Notes: a model not told the origin generated them from the letters alone. A stretch of 64,000 nucleotides of DNA from Gluconobacter sp. P1C6_b (GCF_018811945.1 NZ_JACRVU010000004.1:104467-168466), one strand, 5' to 3'; counted from the stretch's first letter, positions 17,960-28,811 are shown. Program-made: numbers and translations.

Positions 17960-19393
17960 TCAGCCCGTGTAAACAGGGCCGGCCAGCAGGAGCTTGCCGG
18001 GGTTGAGGATATGGTGCGGATCCATCGTATTCTTCAGGGCACGCATGACGCTAAGGCTTCCCGCACCATGCTCGGTTTCCAGAAACTCCAGCTTGCCCAT
18101 GCCCACGCCATGTTCCCCGCTGCATGATCCATTCAGGGACAGCGCACGGGCGACGATCTTGCGGTCCAGATCAAGGGCGAGCTGATGTCCTTCGGGAGTA
18201 TCGTCCGTGATGATGAGCGTATGGAAATTGCCGTCGCCCACATGGCCCAGAAGGGGCGCGCGCAGGCCGGACGCCTCGATGTCGCGGTGCACGCCCTCGA
18301 TCAGCTCGCCCAGACGGGAAATCGGGACGATGCAGTCCGTGGAAATAACACGTGCGCTGGGAACGATGGCCTTCGCGGCCCAGTAGGCGTCATGCCGCGC
18401 TTTCCACAGGCGCGTGCGCTCTTCGGGGCTTTCGGCCCAGGCAAAGCCCAGTCCGTTATTGCCGGAGGCGATGGCTTCGGTCGTCTCGACCTGTTCCCGT
18501 ACGGCTGCGGGCGAGCCCGTGAACTCGAAGAACAGCGTGGTCAGGGGCTGATATTCGCTCAGGCCGGAATACTGGATGGAAGCCGCCATCTGCATGCTGT
18601 CCATCAGTTCCACGCGGGTGATGGGGATGCCGCACTGGATGATTTCCATGGCGGTCTGGATCGCGTCATGCAGACTTTCGAACTGGCAGATTGCAGCCGA
18701 AACACTGTCCGGGCGCCCGTGCAGACGGAGCTGGACTTCCGTAATGATCCCGAGCGTACCTTCCGAGCCGACGAACAGGGATGTCAGGTCATAGCCGGTG
18801 GACGACTTGCGCACGCGGCCGCCCGTGCGGATGATTTCGCCAGTTGCGAGAACGACCGTCAGCCCCAGCACATTCTCCTTCATCGTGCCGTAGCGCACGG
18901 CGGCCGTGCCAGAGGCGCGTGTGGCGCACATGCCGCCGATCGTGGCTTCCCCGCCCGGATCGACCGGAAAGAACAGGCCCGTATCGCGGATTTCCACGTT
19001 CAGGGTCTGGCGCGTGATGCCCGCTTGCACCCGGCAGTCCAGATCCTCGGCATTCAGTTCCACGATGGCGGTCATGCGGGACAGATCAAGGCTGATGGCC
19101 TGTTCGGGCGGCACGACATGGCCTTCGACCGAGGTTCCGGCGCCGAACGCCACGACCGGAACGCGCCATTCATGGCAGTGCCGCAGGACGGTTGCGACAT
19201 CCTGCGTGCTTTCCGCAAACACTACCGCCTCGGGCAGGCGGGAGGCATTCATGGCCTCGCCGTGGCTGTGTTCTTCGCGCACGGAGGGTGCCGTGCTGAT
19301 CCGCTTGCCCATGACAGGCTGGAGGGCTTTGAGAACGGCCTGAAGGCGGTCCGGAGCGGAGGCGGAAGAGACGGTCATGACTGGTTCCGGCAT
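17960..19393 (-). CDS. dld: FAD-linked D-lactate dehydrogenase / glycolate oxidase-like
   Basis: A 477-residue FAD-binding protein of the D-lactate dehydrogenase (cytochrome)/GlcD family. The FAD-binding loop PVVAFGAGTSVEGHVV is at 79-94, FPVDPGGEATIGGMCATRASG is near 140-160 (only partly diagnostic), and the C-terminal part has SCSGEHGVGMGK and HILNPGKLL, which are typical of the group. It transfers electrons from D-2-hydroxy acids to the respiratory chain. D-lactate is the most likely substrate; glycolate or another 2-hydroxy acid is possible. The start is the ATG at 19393, with a second ATG five codons inside. Confidence 0.85.
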   Translation of the reverse strand: MPEPVMTVSSASAPDRLQAVLKALQPVMGKRISTAPSVREEHSHGEAMNASRLPEAVVFAESTQDVATVLRHCHEWRVPVVAFGAGTSVEGHVVPPEQAISLDLSRMTAIVELNAEDLDCRVQAGITRQTLNVEIRDTGLFFPVDPGGEATIGGMCATRASGTAAVRYGTMKENVLGLTVVLATGEIIRTGGRVRKSSTGYDLTSLFVGSEGTLGIITEVQLRLHGRPDSVSAAICQFESLHDAIQTAMEIIQCGIPITRVELMDSMQMAASIQYSGLSEYQPLTTLFFEFTGSPAAVREQVETTEAIASGNNGLGFAWAESPEERTRLWKARHDAYWAAKAIVPSARVISTDCIVPISRLGELIEGVHRDIEASGLRAPLLGHVGDGNFHTLIITDDTPEGHQLALDLDRKIVARALSLNGSCSGEHGVGMGKLEFLETEHGAGSLSVMRALKNTMDPHHILNPGKLLLAGPVYTG

Positions 19394-19521
19394 GAAGAAA
19401 GGATGCCCTTCATAAGCCGGATCGGAGCCCCGGGAAATATCTTCGGATCAATATGGGGGAAGAAAATGGAATAATCTGTCGGCAAATGAATGTACGATGC
19501 AAGATCAGATATTATCCGTGA

Positions 19522-19968
19522 CTATCTCAGGAAAATATTGCTCGCCCGGCTGACAAAGATATAGGTCCGGTAATCGTCCTTGTTGTTCACGATGATCCCC
19601 TGTTCGAGATCAGCGCCAACCTTCATGGCAGACCCGATCACAAGGATCTTGCGGTTCAGAACCATCTTGCGGAAATCGCCACCGAAACGGATATCGGCAT
19701 TATAGGCTACGGCTGACGTGATCTGCACGGCGACATTGGCCCGGTCCAGATAGGTCTCTTCCGAATTGAGGAAGACCATCTTGTTGAAGACATTTACGCT
19801 TTTCACGGTCATGACGAACGTGCCGGGCACGACGGTCCGGTTCGTGGTCTCGCGCAGGGTATCCGCAGGTGTCAGCCGTTTCTCGAGAACCACATCACCG
19901 GAACATGCTGCCTGTGTGAGGAGAGTGGTGAACAGGGCAAGCGAGAGAAGGGCTTTACGGACGGTCAT
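19522..19968 (-). CDS. Lipoprotein of unknown function
   Basis: A 148-residue putative lipoprotein with an N-terminal hydrophobic segment and an LTQAAC lipobox (Cys22). The mature part is predicted to be soluble and beta-rich, with no motif I recognise. It stands alone between dld and purU, transcribed in the same direction but with more than 100 bases on either side. Confidence 0.65.
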   Translation of the reverse strand: MTVRKALLSLALFTTLLTQAACSGDVVLEKRLTPADTLRETTNRTVVPGTFVMTVKSVNVFNKMVFLNSEETYLDRANVAVQITSAVAYNADIRFGGDFRKMVLNRKILVIGSAMKVGADLEQGIIVNNKDDYRTYIFVSRASNIFLR

Positions 19969-20069
19969 CTGAATAGTGCTGCCGGCTATGAACTGATAAA
20001 GCCGAGCCTAGGAGAGAATATTCCGGGTGTCGTGCGAAATTTTCATGTCCGGCAGAAGGACAGAAACCT

Positions 20070-20948
20070 TCAGGGCGTGAAGACGACTGTCCTGTTGCCG
20101 TTGATGATGGTCCGGCGTTCAATGTGATACCGCACGGCACGCGCCAGAACGCGGCGCTCGATATCGCGTCCTTTGCGGATCAGGTCATCGGGTGTGTCGG
20201 CATGGGAAATGCGCTCCACGTCCTGTTCGATGATCGGGCCTTCATCCAGATCGCGCGTGACGTAATGGGCTGTCGCGCCGATCAGCTTCACGCCACGCGC
20301 AAAGGCCTGATGATAAGGACGCGCGCCCTTGAATCCCGGCAGGAAGGAATGGTGAATGTTGATGCAATGCCCTGACAGGCTGGCGGCCATTTCGTTGGAC
20401 AGGACCTGCATGTAGCGTGCGAGAATGACCAGTTCGGCTCCCGTTGAGGCAAGCAGGTCCAGAATTTGTGCTTCCTGCGCTGGCTTGGTATCTTTCGTGA
20501 CGGGAAAGTGGTGGAACGGAATGCCGTAGAAGTCGAGATCCGCAAAAACCTCACGCGGATGGTTTGATACGATCCCGACCGGCTTGATCGGCAGTTCCCC
20601 AATCCGCCAGCGATACAGCAGATCCACCAGGCAGTGATCGAAACGCGAGACCATCAGCAGAACCTTCGGCTTCACGCTCCGGTCATGCAGCGCCCAGTCC
20701 ATGCTGAACGTCTCACCCAGAACAGCCAGCGCCTCGCGAAGCTGCTGCATGCTGGTCTGGCCATCCGTGATCTCGAAAACGATCCGCATGAAGAAGACCG
20801 TGCTGTCGCGGTCATCGAACTGCTGGGCTTCGGTGATGTTGGCGTTCAGTTCCGCAAGCCTGCCGCTGATTGCCGCCACGATGCCCGGGCGGTTGGGGCA
20901 GGAGAGCGTCAGGACATAGGTGGTCTGCGGAACTGAAATGGCCGTCAT
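20070..20948 (-). CDS. purU: Formyltetrahydrofolate deformylase
   Basis: A 292-residue enzyme that hydrolyses 10-formyl-THF to formate and THF. An N-terminal ACT domain (8-90, [20 protein letters not shown]) is followed by a formyltransferase-fold domain. Asn197 and His199 in [14 protein letters not shown], and Asp235 in TRDLDEGPI, keep the same spacing as the PurN catalytic triad. It lies 38 bases downstream of metH on the same strand, so it is probably co-transcribed, which links control of the one-carbon pool to methionine synthesis. Confidence 0.94.
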   Translation of the reverse strand: MTAISVPQTTYVLTLSCPNRPGIVAAISGRLAELNANITEAQQFDDRDSTVFFMRIVFEITDGQTSMQQLREALAVLGETFSMDWALHDRSVKPKVLLMVSRFDHCLVDLLYRWRIGELPIKPVGIVSNHPREVFADLDFYGIPFHHFPVTKDTKPAQEAQILDLLASTGAELVILARYMQVLSNEMAASLSGHCINIHHSFLPGFKGARPYHQAFARGVKLIGATAHYVTRDLDEGPIIEQDVERISHADTPDDLIRKGRDIERRVLARAVRYHIERRTIINGNRTVVFTP

Positions 20949-20986
20949 GGAATGTCTTTTCTTGTCTTTTTTTAAACCTGCCGTCC

Positions 20987-23900
20987 TCAGACGGTGAAGT
21001 ATTTTGCCCGCGGGTTCAGCATCACGAGGGCCGATGTCGACTGCTCGGGGTGAAGCTGATAGCCGTCCGAAAGCGAGACGCCGATGCGTTCGGCATCGAG
21101 CATTTTCAGGATCGGTTCCTGATCCTCAAGCCGCGGGCAGGCGGGATAGCCGAAGGAATAGCGCGAGCCGCGATAGGACTGTGACAGCAGCTTCTCCATG
21201 TCGCGGTCGTCCTCGCCGGCAAAACCCAGTTCGGCGCGGATGCGCTTGTGGGTGTATTCCGCCATGGCTTCCGCCATCTCGACCGACAGGCCATGCAGGT
21301 ACAGATAGTCCTGATAACGGTTTTCCTCGAACCACACCCGGGCCAGATCGGACGCCTTCTGCCCGACGGTCACGACCTGAAGCCCGACCACATCGCGGAC
21401 GTCATCGCTGATGTCCCGGACGAAATCGGCGATGCACTCGCCGTCATCCTTGGGCTGGCGCGGCATGGTGAAACGCGCGGCTTCCGTCGTGCCGTCCTCT
21501 TCAAACAGCACGAGATCGTTCCCGTCGCCTGCGGCTTTCCAGTACCCATAGATCGCCTGCGGCCGGATGATGTCCTGCTCCGCACTCAGCGCCAGCATGC
21601 GTTTCAGCACGGGGCGGAGTTCGGTCTTGGCGTATTCCATGAACTCGTCGAGTGAACGGCCCTGTTTCCGGAAGCCCCACTGGAACTGGTACAGAGAGCG
21701 TTCATTGAGGAACGGCAGAACCGCATTGGGCGTCGCCTCGAGAACACGTCCGCCCCAGAAAGGCGGCGTGATGACCGGCTCGGAGCCTGAAATCCGTTCA
21801 CGCCGGGCTTTGGCAGCCTCGCGATCCACCACGCCGAAGCCGCGTGTTTCCGCGATTTCCGGAGCACGGGCCGTCTTGCGGCTTGCCTGGCTGGCGCGGC
21901 GTGTCTGGATTGCGCCCAGATAGGAATCGAGTTCCTTGTTGGCGATCTTGTCCATCAGGCCCAGACCGTCGAACGCGTCACGCGCGTAGGCCACGCGCCC
22001 CGGCTCACCGGCACCATAGGAGCGGGCACATTCTTCCTCGACATAATTCCGGGTGAGGGCCGCGCCGCCGAGAATGACCGGAACATCAAAGCCCTGACGG
22101 TGCATTTCTTCAAGGTTCTCGCGCATGATGACCGTGGACTTCACCAGAAGCCCGGACATGCCGAGCGCATCCGCCTTGTGTTCCTTCACGGCCGCGATCA
22201 TGTCCGCAAGCGGCACCTTGATGCCCAGATTGATGACCTGATAGCCGTTATTGGTCAGGATGATGTCCACGAGGTTCTTGCCGATGTCGTGCACGTCGCC
22301 CTTGACGGTGGCGAGCACCATCGTGCCGCGATGCTGGCCTTCCACGCGCTCCATGTGCGGCTCAAGCCAGGCGACGGCGGTCTTCATCGTCTCGGCGGAT
22401 TGCAGCACGAACGGAAGCTGCATCTTGCCCGAGCCGAACAGCTCGCCCACGACCTTCATGCCATCGAGCAGGACATTGTTGATGATGTCGAGCGGCGGCA
22501 TTTCCGCCATCGCGTCTTCCAGATCCTGTTCGATGCCCTTGCGGTCGCCATCGACGATCCGGTCCTTCAGACGCTCCGCCGGCGTCTCCGCCCGACGCTT
22601 CTTGACGGCGTCGGCGGCTTTACGTCCCGCAAACAGCTCCAGCAGCTTCTGGAGCGGATCGTAGTCCTCGGTACGGCGGTCGAAGATCAGGTCTTCCGCG
22701 ACCTTGACCTCTTCGGGGGCAATCAGATGCAGCGGGCGGATCTTGGAGACATGCACGATCGCACCCGTCATGCCGGCCTTGACCGCATGGTCGAGGAACA
22801 CCGAGTTCAGTACCGCACGCGCAGCCGGGTTCAGGCCAAAGGAGATGTTCGACAGGCCAAGGATAATCTGGATATCTGGGAACCTGTCGCGGATTAGCTT
22901 GATGCCCTCAAGCGTCCACTGGCCGAGCTTCCGGTCATCTTCCACACCCGTGGCGATGGTGAAGGTCAGCGGATCGATCATTAGGTCGGACTGCGGCAGC
23001 CCGTACTGGTTGCATGCGAAATCGACCAGACGTTCGGCAATGCGCAGCTTGTCCTGCGGCTCTTTCGCCATGCCGACTTCGTCGATCGTGAGCGCAATCA
23101 TGGCCGCGCCGAACTTGCGGGCCAGCTTCATGCGGTCATGGGCCTGCTGCTCGCCATCCTCGAAGTTGATCGAGTTGATGATAGGCTTGCCGCCATGCAG
23201 CTTCAGCGCGGCTTCGATGACGGGTGTCTCTGTCGAGTCAATCACCAGCGGCGCATTCACGGACGACGTAAAGCGCGTGACGACTTCGTTCATTTCGCGG
23301 ACTTCATCCCGTCCGACGAAAGCCGTGCAGATATCGAGCGCGTTGGAACCTTCGGCCGCCTGTTCACGCCCGATGGCGACGCATCCGTCCCAGTCGTTCG
23401 CTTCCTGAAGCTCGCGCCATTTCTTGGATCCATTGGCGTTGCAGCGCTCGCCGATGGAGAAGTAGCTGTTTTCCTGACGCAGCGGCGTCTGGGTGTAGAG
23501 GCTGGAGACCGACGGCATCCAGACCGTGCTGCGCTTGACCGGGGCAGGGCGCAACTTCGTGCCACCAAGGCGACGCAGCATGCCGTCGAGCGCCTGAATA
23601 TGCGGTGTGGACGTGCCACAGCAGCCGCCGATCAGGTTCAGCCCGTCTTCCTTGACGAAACGTTCCATCCAGACGGCCATTTCCTCGGGGCTGAGCGGAT
23701 AGACGGTCTTGCCGTCCACAAGCTCGGGCAGACCGGCATTGGGCTGCATGGAAATGAGACCCGGCCAGTTTTCCGACAGCCAGCGGACATGCTCGCCCAT
23801 TTCCTGCGGACCGGTGGCGCAGTTCAGTCCAAGGGAAGGGACGTCCAGCGCCTGCACGGTCGTGGCAGCGGCGGCGATATCGGGACCGACCAGCAGTGTG

Positions 23901-24493
23901 CCCGTGGTTTCAACCGTGACCTGCACGAAAATCGGCGCATCCGAGCCGAGTTCGATCCGGGCAATCTTGGCGGCATTCACGGCAGCCTTGATCTGAAGCG
24001 TGTCCTGACACGTTTCGATCAGGAACCCGTCCACACCACCGTCGATCAGCCCGCGGCACTGTTCGACCAGACCGGCTTCCAGATCGTCATAGGCAATGTT
24101 GCCCAGCGTCGGCAGTTTCGTGCCTGGACCGATGGAGCCCATGACATAGCGGTGGCGCCCGTCCGAAAACGTCTCGGCGGCCTCGCGGGCCAGTGTCGCG
24201 GCCGTGCGGTTGATTTCGCGCGTGCGGTCCTGAAGCCCGAATTCCGCCAGCGTGACAATGGAGCCGCCGAACGTGTTCGTCTCGACCATGTCCGCACCGG
24301 CTTCGAAATAGCCGCGATGGATTTCACGGACGAGTTCCGGGCGCGAAAGGTTCAGGATTTCCGTGCAGTTTTCCTGTCCCCAGTAATCGCGCTCGACTTC
24401 CAGATCCAGCATCTGCACGCGCGATCCCATGCCGCCGTCACACAGCAGGACCTGATCGGCGAGGGCGTCAAGCAGATGGGGACGTGAGGACAT
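20987..24493 (-). CDS. metH: Cobalamin-dependent methionine synthase
   Basis: Full-length 1168-residue MetH, which transfers a methyl group from methyl-THF to homocysteine through B12. The domains in order are: the homocysteine domain with zinc cysteines Cys225 and Cys291-Cys292 (GGCCGTS); the pterin-binding domain (about 345-600); the B12 cap and Rossmann domains with DVHDIGKN (733-740, His735 as cobalt ligand); and the SAM-dependent activation domain (about 870-1168). No cobalamin or SAM riboswitch was recognisable in the leader. purU follows closely. A CobW-like gene lies divergently upstream. Confidence 0.97.
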   Translation of the reverse strand: MSSRPHLLDALADQVLLCDGGMGSRVQMLDLEVERDYWGQENCTEILNLSRPELVREIHRGYFEAGADMVETNTFGGSIVTLAEFGLQDRTREINRTAATLAREAAETFSDGRHRYVMGSIGPGTKLPTLGNIAYDDLEAGLVEQCRGLIDGGVDGFLIETCQDTLQIKAAVNAAKIARIELGSDAPIFVQVTVETTGTLLVGPDIAAAATTVQALDVPSLGLNCATGPQEMGEHVRWLSENWPGLISMQPNAGLPELVDGKTVYPLSPEEMAVWMERFVKEDGLNLIGGCCGTSTPHIQALDGMLRRLGGTKLRPAPVKRSTVWMPSVSSLYTQTPLRQENSYFSIGERCNANGSKKWRELQEANDWDGCVAIGREQAAEGSNALDICTAFVGRDEVREMNEVVTRFTSSVNAPLVIDSTETPVIEAALKLHGGKPIINSINFEDGEQQAHDRMKLARKFGAAMIALTIDEVGMAKEPQDKLRIAERLVDFACNQYGLPQSDLMIDPLTFTIATGVEDDRKLGQWTLEGIKLIRDRFPDIQIILGLSNISFGLNPAARAVLNSVFLDHAVKAGMTGAIVHVSKIRPLHLIAPEEVKVAEDLIFDRRTEDYDPLQKLLELFAGRKAADAVKKRRAETPAERLKDRIVDGDRKGIEQDLEDAMAEMPPLDIINNVLLDGMKVVGELFGSGKMQLPFVLQSAETMKTAVAWLEPHMERVEGQHRGTMVLATVKGDVHDIGKNLVDIILTNNGYQVINLGIKVPLADMIAAVKEHKADALGMSGLLVKSTVIMRENLEEMHRQGFDVPVILGGAALTRNYVEEECARSYGAGEPGRVAYARDAFDGLGLMDKIANKELDSYLGAIQTRRASQASRKTARAPEIAETRGFGVVDREAAKARRERISGSEPVITPPFWGGRVLEATPNAVLPFLNERSLYQFQWGFRKQGRSLDEFMEYAKTELRPVLKRMLALSAEQDIIRPQAIYGYWKAAGDGNDLVLFEEDGTTEAARFTMPRQPKDDGECIADFVRDISDDVRDVVGLQVVTVGQKASDLARVWFEENRYQDYLYLHGLSVEMAEAMAEYTHKRIRAELGFAGEDDRDMEKLLSQSYRGSRYSFGYPACPRLEDQEPILKMLDAERIGVSLSDGYQLHPEQSTSALVMLNPRAKYFTV

Positions 24494-24623
24494 GGGCAGA
24501 ACGCTCTGTAGCTGTGGATGACCGGGAATGGATATGGGAGCCGCGATCGGGCTTGCGCTCTATACACGGTCAGGGACAGGAGGGTGTAGCAAAACGGTTC
24601 CCCTCCGGCAAAGAGGCAACACC

Positions 24624-25031
24624 ATGAAAATGCTGCCCGCTCTGCGCAGGGCTGCTACAGAAGATCGCATGACGTCTTCCGGTACCGCACTGATCCCGCT
24701 GACCCTCCTGTCTGATCCGGCGGAATGGCCCGAAGAACGCAGGCGAGACGCCCTGCTCATCGGTGATGCGGGAGCGGATGGCGGGTGGGGGGATGTGGCC
24801 GCTATTCCGGCAGCCTCGCCCTTCATGAACCGCCATGCGGCGGGATGTCTGTGCTGTACGCGTGATCCCGTGGTCATGGTTCTGGCTCAGGTTTTTCAGG
24901 ATCGTGTGGTTGGCAGGCGCCCGTTTTTCCGCGAAGTCGCAGTCATGACAGGGGCGCAGGATCCTGTGGCGGTCCGGCAACAGCTTGAAAATGACGTTCT
25001 GGTCCGCGCCCGTTACAGGCTTGTGCCCTGA
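24624..25031 (+). CDS. CobW/COG0523-like protein lacking the P-loop
   Basis: A 135-residue protein that resembles the N-terminal GTPase domain of CobW/COG0523 metallochaperones. It has IPLTLL near the start, then AAGCLCCTRDP at the family's metal-binding CxCC position, and VAVMTGAQDPVAVRQQLEND at the position of the 'TTGLADPAPV' motif, ending in RARYRL. The Walker A loop (GxxGxGKT) that normally follows the first strand is absent, so GTP binding is unlikely. AGAGG lies upstream of the ATG at 24624. It is transcribed divergently from the B12-dependent metH and 55 bases before a TetR gene. It could be a diverged metal-binding remnant or a specialised short form. Confidence 0.6.
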   Translation: MKMLPALRRAATEDRMTSSGTALIPLTLLSDPAEWPEERRRDALLIGDAGADGGWGDVAAIPAASPFMNRHAAGCLCCTRDPVVMVLAQVFQDRVVGRRPFFREVAVMTGAQDPVAVRQQLENDVLVRARYRLVP

Positions 25032-25086
25032 AGGGTTTTTCAGATGGGGTCTATGCTCCTTGGGGACTTCGGGATAACTGGACGGC

Positions 25087-25716
25087 ATGACGACTGACGC
25101 AGAACAGGACGGGCCGCTCCGGCAGCGCAAGAAGGACCGCACCCACGCCGCGCTGGTGCGTGAGGCCATGCGCCTGTTCTCGACCCATGGTTATGAAGAA
25201 ACTTCGGTCGACGAAATCGCCGAAGCCGCACAGATTTCGCGGCGGACGCTGTTCCGGTACTTCCCCGGGAAGGCGGACATCATTCTGGCCTGGACCGGCA
25301 GCGTGACCACGATCCTGACCGAGGCCATTCGTGACGTGCCGCTGGATGTCCCGCTGCAGGATGCCGTTCTGGCCGGACTGGTGCCGGTCGTGGCGTGTTA
25401 TTCGTCCGACAGGATGGACGCTTATGCCGTTGTCAGGCTCGTGGAAAGGACGCCGGCCCTGAGGGACATGGCCCTGCGCCGATATTCCGAATGGGAAGAG
25501 ACGCTGGCCAGTGCCCTGATCGCCCGGTTGCCGGCGACCGAAATGCCGTCTCTCGTGGCCCGTCTGCTGGCCCGGACGGCGATTGCGACGTTCCGGACAG
25601 CGCTGGACGAATGGATGAAGACCGAGGGAAAATCCGATCTGGAAGCCATCCTGCGTCAGACGTTCACGCTCCAGCCCCTGCTGTGGCAGGACGACTTCCC
25701 CCTGAGTTCAGGCTGA
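25087..25716 (+). CDS. TetR-family transcriptional regulator
   Basis: A 209-residue regulator with a clear N-terminal TetR helix-turn-helix (about 18-65: ALVREAMRLFSTHGYEETSV then RTLFRYFPGKADI). The C-terminal ligand domain has no recognisable specificity. It lies 55 bases downstream of the CobW-like gene, possibly in one transcript, and it converges on the siderophore receptor gene. Its target is unknown. Confidence 0.88.
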   Translation: MTTDAEQDGPLRQRKKDRTHAALVREAMRLFSTHGYEETSVDEIAEAAQISRRTLFRYFPGKADIILAWTGSVTTILTEAIRDVPLDVPLQDAVLAGLVPVVACYSSDRMDAYAVVRLVERTPALRDMALRRYSEWEETLASALIARLPATEMPSLVARLLARTAIATFRTALDEWMKTEGKSDLEAILRQTFTLQPLLWQDDFPLSSG

Positions 25717-25721
25717 GAGTT

Positions 25722-25752
25722 CGAACTGAACCTCCTCAGAGGTCCAGTTCGA
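25722..25752. terminator. Possible bidirectional terminator between tetR and the siderophore receptor
   Basis: An imperfect inverted repeat, CGAACTGAACCT facing AGGTCCAGTTCG, lies between the two convergent genes and overlaps the end of the receptor gene. No long T run is seen on either side. Confidence 0.4.
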
Positions 25753-27943
25753 TGCTGAAGTGGTAGGTGCGCGGCAGACCAGCCACGGCCGAGTTCGTGG
25801 CTGTGCTCACACCATTGATGCTCGACGGATAGACGGAGGCCCAGTAGCTCTGGTTCGTCACGTTGTTCACCCCGAAACGGAACACCAGCGGCTGTCCGTA
25901 AGCATGGGTCGCGTAACGTGCCCCCAGATCCAGCGTGACATAGGACGGTGCGAAGGTCGTGTTGTACACGTTGGCAGCACGGCGGCCCATGTAATGGACA
26001 TTCGCATTGACGGCAGCGCCCTTGAGGAACGGCAGGCGATAATCCAGCAGCGCGTTCGCCATCAGCGGCGGCACGCCCACGACCTGCTTGTTGGCCGTCA
26101 GCGATGATCCCGTACCCAGCATCTGCGCATCCAGCCAGGTCATGCCGCCGAGGAACGTCAGATCGTCGGTGATGTTGCCGGAAGCCTGGAACTCCACACC
26201 GTAGTTCCGCTGCAGACCGTAATTGGCATAGACCTTGGTGACGGGGTCCGTGAAGCCGTAGGGACGCGCCATGCGGAAGCCGGCGATGTTCAGCTGCATG
26301 CGCTTGGCAATGAGGATCTTGTAGCCGACTTCATATTCTTCCGAACGCAGCGGCGCCGTCACTTCATTGACGTTGACCGATCCGGCAGGTGCGATGGTAC
26401 CGGCCTGCAGCGACTTGCCCCAGGTAAAATAGACGGTCTGGTTCTCGGTCGGCTTGTACAGCAGGCTCGTCATCGGGCTGAATGCGGCCGATCGGCTGTA
26501 GCTGGACGTCTTGGTTCCCGTCTTGGCGTAGTTGTTCGTGCTCAGCCAACTCCAGGCGAGGGAGCCCATGATCGACCAGTGCTTCCCGAGCGAGATGGTG
26601 TCACCTGCGAGAAGCGACTGGTTCATCGTATCGGCGGATTTGTAACGGCCGGAATAGTAGGGCTGCGCGCTGGCGAAGCTCTTGGGATGGCCGATCGTGG
26701 CCTCACCCAGCGTTAGGGTGCCGGTGGAGGAGGTGGGGTTGTAGTTCCCCATCACGTAGCCGTTCGTGCCGAGCTCGATCTGGTGACGCAGGGGGCCGGT
26801 GCGGAACTTGCCGTTCAGGTAGGCCATGTTGCTGCCGGCCACGAAGTCGTTGGCCGTGAGAGCCGCGGAGATCGTCTGCTTGTACAGGCCTGCGGAGTTG
26901 AGAAGCTGGTTGGACGTGCTGAAGACGTTACGGGCCGCATTCTGCCACAGACCACCGAGCTTGAGGCTCCAGTTGTCGTTGAAGTTATGGATGATCTTGG
27001 CCATGGCCGTATCGGTTTCCATGTTATAGCCCGCCTGTGGCTGGCCATAACCCTTCTGGCTCAGATCCGGGGCCTGAGGCAGCTGGATCGCGGTGCTGTA
27101 AGCGAAGCCACCCGGAAATCCGCGCTCCGCATAGGTGTACTGGCTGGCGTCGAGCTGGATGACCGTATTGGGCGAGAGATGGATGTCAAAATCGCCGCTG
27201 ACGAGATCACGCCGCAGATGTGAGCCCTCGACATAGCCTTCACCGTTCTGGTTCAGCAGGTTCAGGCGATAGCCGAACCAGCCGTTCCGGCCCACGCGGC
27301 CAGAAACATCCGCACTTTCCAGCGGGGCACCAATGGAATCCGTACCCACGACCAGTCGCTCGGTCATGCGATCCGTCGGGCGCTTGAGCGTGAAGTCGAA
27401 CGTGCCAGCTGGATTCTGGGGCCCGTAAAGTGCGCCTGCCAGACCATTCAGGACCTGCATGCTGTCGAACTGCTCGGCCGCATACGGCGTGGTGATGACC
27501 ATGTTCAGCCCGTCCATGCGGGTGTTGGCAATCACGTCACCTTCAAAACCACGGGACTGCGGGCGGCTGGTGTTCGGATCGCCGCGCATCTCAAGCTGTG
27601 CAGAGGGCACATAAGCCACAAGATCGTTGATATTACGCGCCTGCTGGTTCACCAGAACATCATGCGGCACGACCATGATGGACATGGGCGTATCGAGGAC
27701 GGAGCGTGTCCCAAGCGGGCCGAGCGCCACGTCCTTGGTCCGGTAATCGGCGGCCGTACCGGTGCCGTTGCGGCTGTGAACCGTGATGTTTTCAGCTTTC
27801 GGTGCGGCAGGGGAGGCCTTGGCCGGCGCCGCGGGATTTGCCGCTTTCTGCTTGGAAGCCGGTTGTGTCTCCGCTGCAAATGCTGGCATACTGCTCAGTA
27901 CAGATCCGGAGAAGAGACAAAGCAGCAGGCGTGCGGATTTCAT
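25736..27943 (-). CDS. TonB-dependent siderophore receptor
   Basis: A 735-residue outer-membrane receptor with a signal peptide cleaved near AFA-AETQ (23) and an Ala/Pro/Lys-rich linker. The plug includes TPMSIMVVPHDVL and the LAGALYGPQNPAGTFDFTLKRP block characteristic of catecholate/hydroxamate siderophore receptors. It has a full barrel ending in YHFSIELDL. It is probably iron-regulated, but no convincing Fur box was identified. No permease or ferric reductase gene adjoins it. Confidence 0.88.
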   Translation of the reverse strand: MKSARLLLCLFSGSVLSSMPAFAAETQPASKQKAANPAAPAKASPAAPKAENITVHSRNGTGTAADYRTKDVALGPLGTRSVLDTPMSIMVVPHDVLVNQQARNINDLVAYVPSAQLEMRGDPNTSRPQSRGFEGDVIANTRMDGLNMVITTPYAAEQFDSMQVLNGLAGALYGPQNPAGTFDFTLKRPTDRMTERLVVGTDSIGAPLESADVSGRVGRNGWFGYRLNLLNQNGEGYVEGSHLRRDLVSGDFDIHLSPNTVIQLDASQYTYAERGFPGGFAYSTAIQLPQAPDLSQKGYGQPQAGYNMETDTAMAKIIHNFNDNWSLKLGGLWQNAARNVFSTSNQLLNSAGLYKQTISAALTANDFVAGSNMAYLNGKFRTGPLRHQIELGTNGYVMGNYNPTSSTGTLTLGEATIGHPKSFASAQPYYSGRYKSADTMNQSLLAGDTISLGKHWSIMGSLAWSWLSTNNYAKTGTKTSSYSRSAAFSPMTSLLYKPTENQTVYFTWGKSLQAGTIAPAGSVNVNEVTAPLRSEEYEVGYKILIAKRMQLNIAGFRMARPYGFTDPVTKVYANYGLQRNYGVEFQASGNITDDLTFLGGMTWLDAQMLGTGSSLTANKQVVGVPPLMANALLDYRLPFLKGAAVNANVHYMGRRAANVYNTTFAPSYVTLDLGARYATHAYGQPLVFRFGVNNVTNQSYWASVYPSSINGVSTATNSAVAGLPRTYHFSIELDL

Positions 27944-28094
27944 GGGTGGTCGGTCCTGATCGGTCGATATCGTAAAGCTGGAATTCCCTCTCTACTTTAT
28001 GGCACTCAGTGTCAAAATGATTCGCCTGATTCAGCGACCCATCTGGTCCGCTTTGTCCGTGGCTGTTTCCTGAAAGACACAGATGTGGCCGATT

Positions 28095-28649
28095 TTACCG
28101 GTCCCCATCAATCTGATCCACGATCGTCAGCACATCCTGCCAGTTATCCGCGCGCGGACTCCAGGTTTCCAGAGCGTTGTGAGGGGCCGTGAAAAGCACG
28201 CCCTGACCCTGAAAGCGCCGGAAATGCCGCAGGTTGTCATCGATCATCACATCGGCGGCCAGAATGCTCTTGTCGCCGCAGAAAACGACGTTCAGCGGCG
28301 AGATGCAGGGGAAATGTTCCCGGAGCCAGGCGAATTTGGGCGCGCAGGACGCCGGATATTCCATGGCGGCCGTCGTGATGAAAACTTCGCAGGTCTCGCA
28401 CAGGGCCGAAATGGCATCCTGTGCGCCGGGCATGACGGCGAGTGAGGCAAAGAAGTCGCCCTGGTGCAGCATGGCTTCCATGGCTGCATGGTCTTCAGGA
28501 GACACAAGATCCCGGAAGCGGCGTCCGCGCAGTTCTGCATCGGTCCACTCATAGCCGCAGGTTTTGCGGAACCAGACGCGTTGCGCAGAGAACGCATCGG
28601 CCAGGACTTCATCCATATCGACGGCCAGACGCAGGCGGAAGGGGGTCAT
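28095..28649 (-). CDS. 5'(3')-deoxyribonucleotidase-like HAD phosphatase
   Basis: A 184-residue HAD-superfamily protein of the NT5C type. The catalytic motif is DMDEVLAD (Asp11 nucleophile, Asp13), followed by the motif II region VFITTAAMEYP and the motif III/IV region FCGDKSILAADVMIDDN. The size and the small cap fit 5'(3')-deoxyribonucleotidases, which remove phosphate from dNMPs. Substrate preference is inferred. It stands alone on the minus strand. Confidence 0.85.
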   Translation of the reverse strand: MTPFRLRLAVDMDEVLADAFSAQRVWFRKTCGYEWTDAELRGRRFRDLVSPEDHAAMEAMLHQGDFFASLAVMPGAQDAISALCETCEVFITTAAMEYPASCAPKFAWLREHFPCISPLNVVFCGDKSILAADVMIDDNLRHFRRFQGQGVLFTAPHNALETWSPRADNWQDVLTIVDQIDGDR

Positions 28650-28811
28650 GGGATGCTCCGGAGCTGAGAGAGGAGCAGACTGTCGGCCTGCTCGAGAGCC
28701 AAGGCAAGGGGGTGGCTATCGGGGCTGATAAAAATAAGTGAATACTTTAGGTGAGGCAGTTGTTTGTTGATGAATAAGTATTTCAAATATGTCATTCCGA
28801 ACAAAAAAATC

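Noticed and set aside
24494..24623. Possible cobalamin or SAM riboswitch before metH
   Set aside because: No B12 box or SAM-riboswitch core could be identified in the leader on either strand.
27944..28060. Fur box upstream of the siderophore receptor
   Set aside because: Only loose similarity (repeated TGATTC) was visible, not enough for a call.
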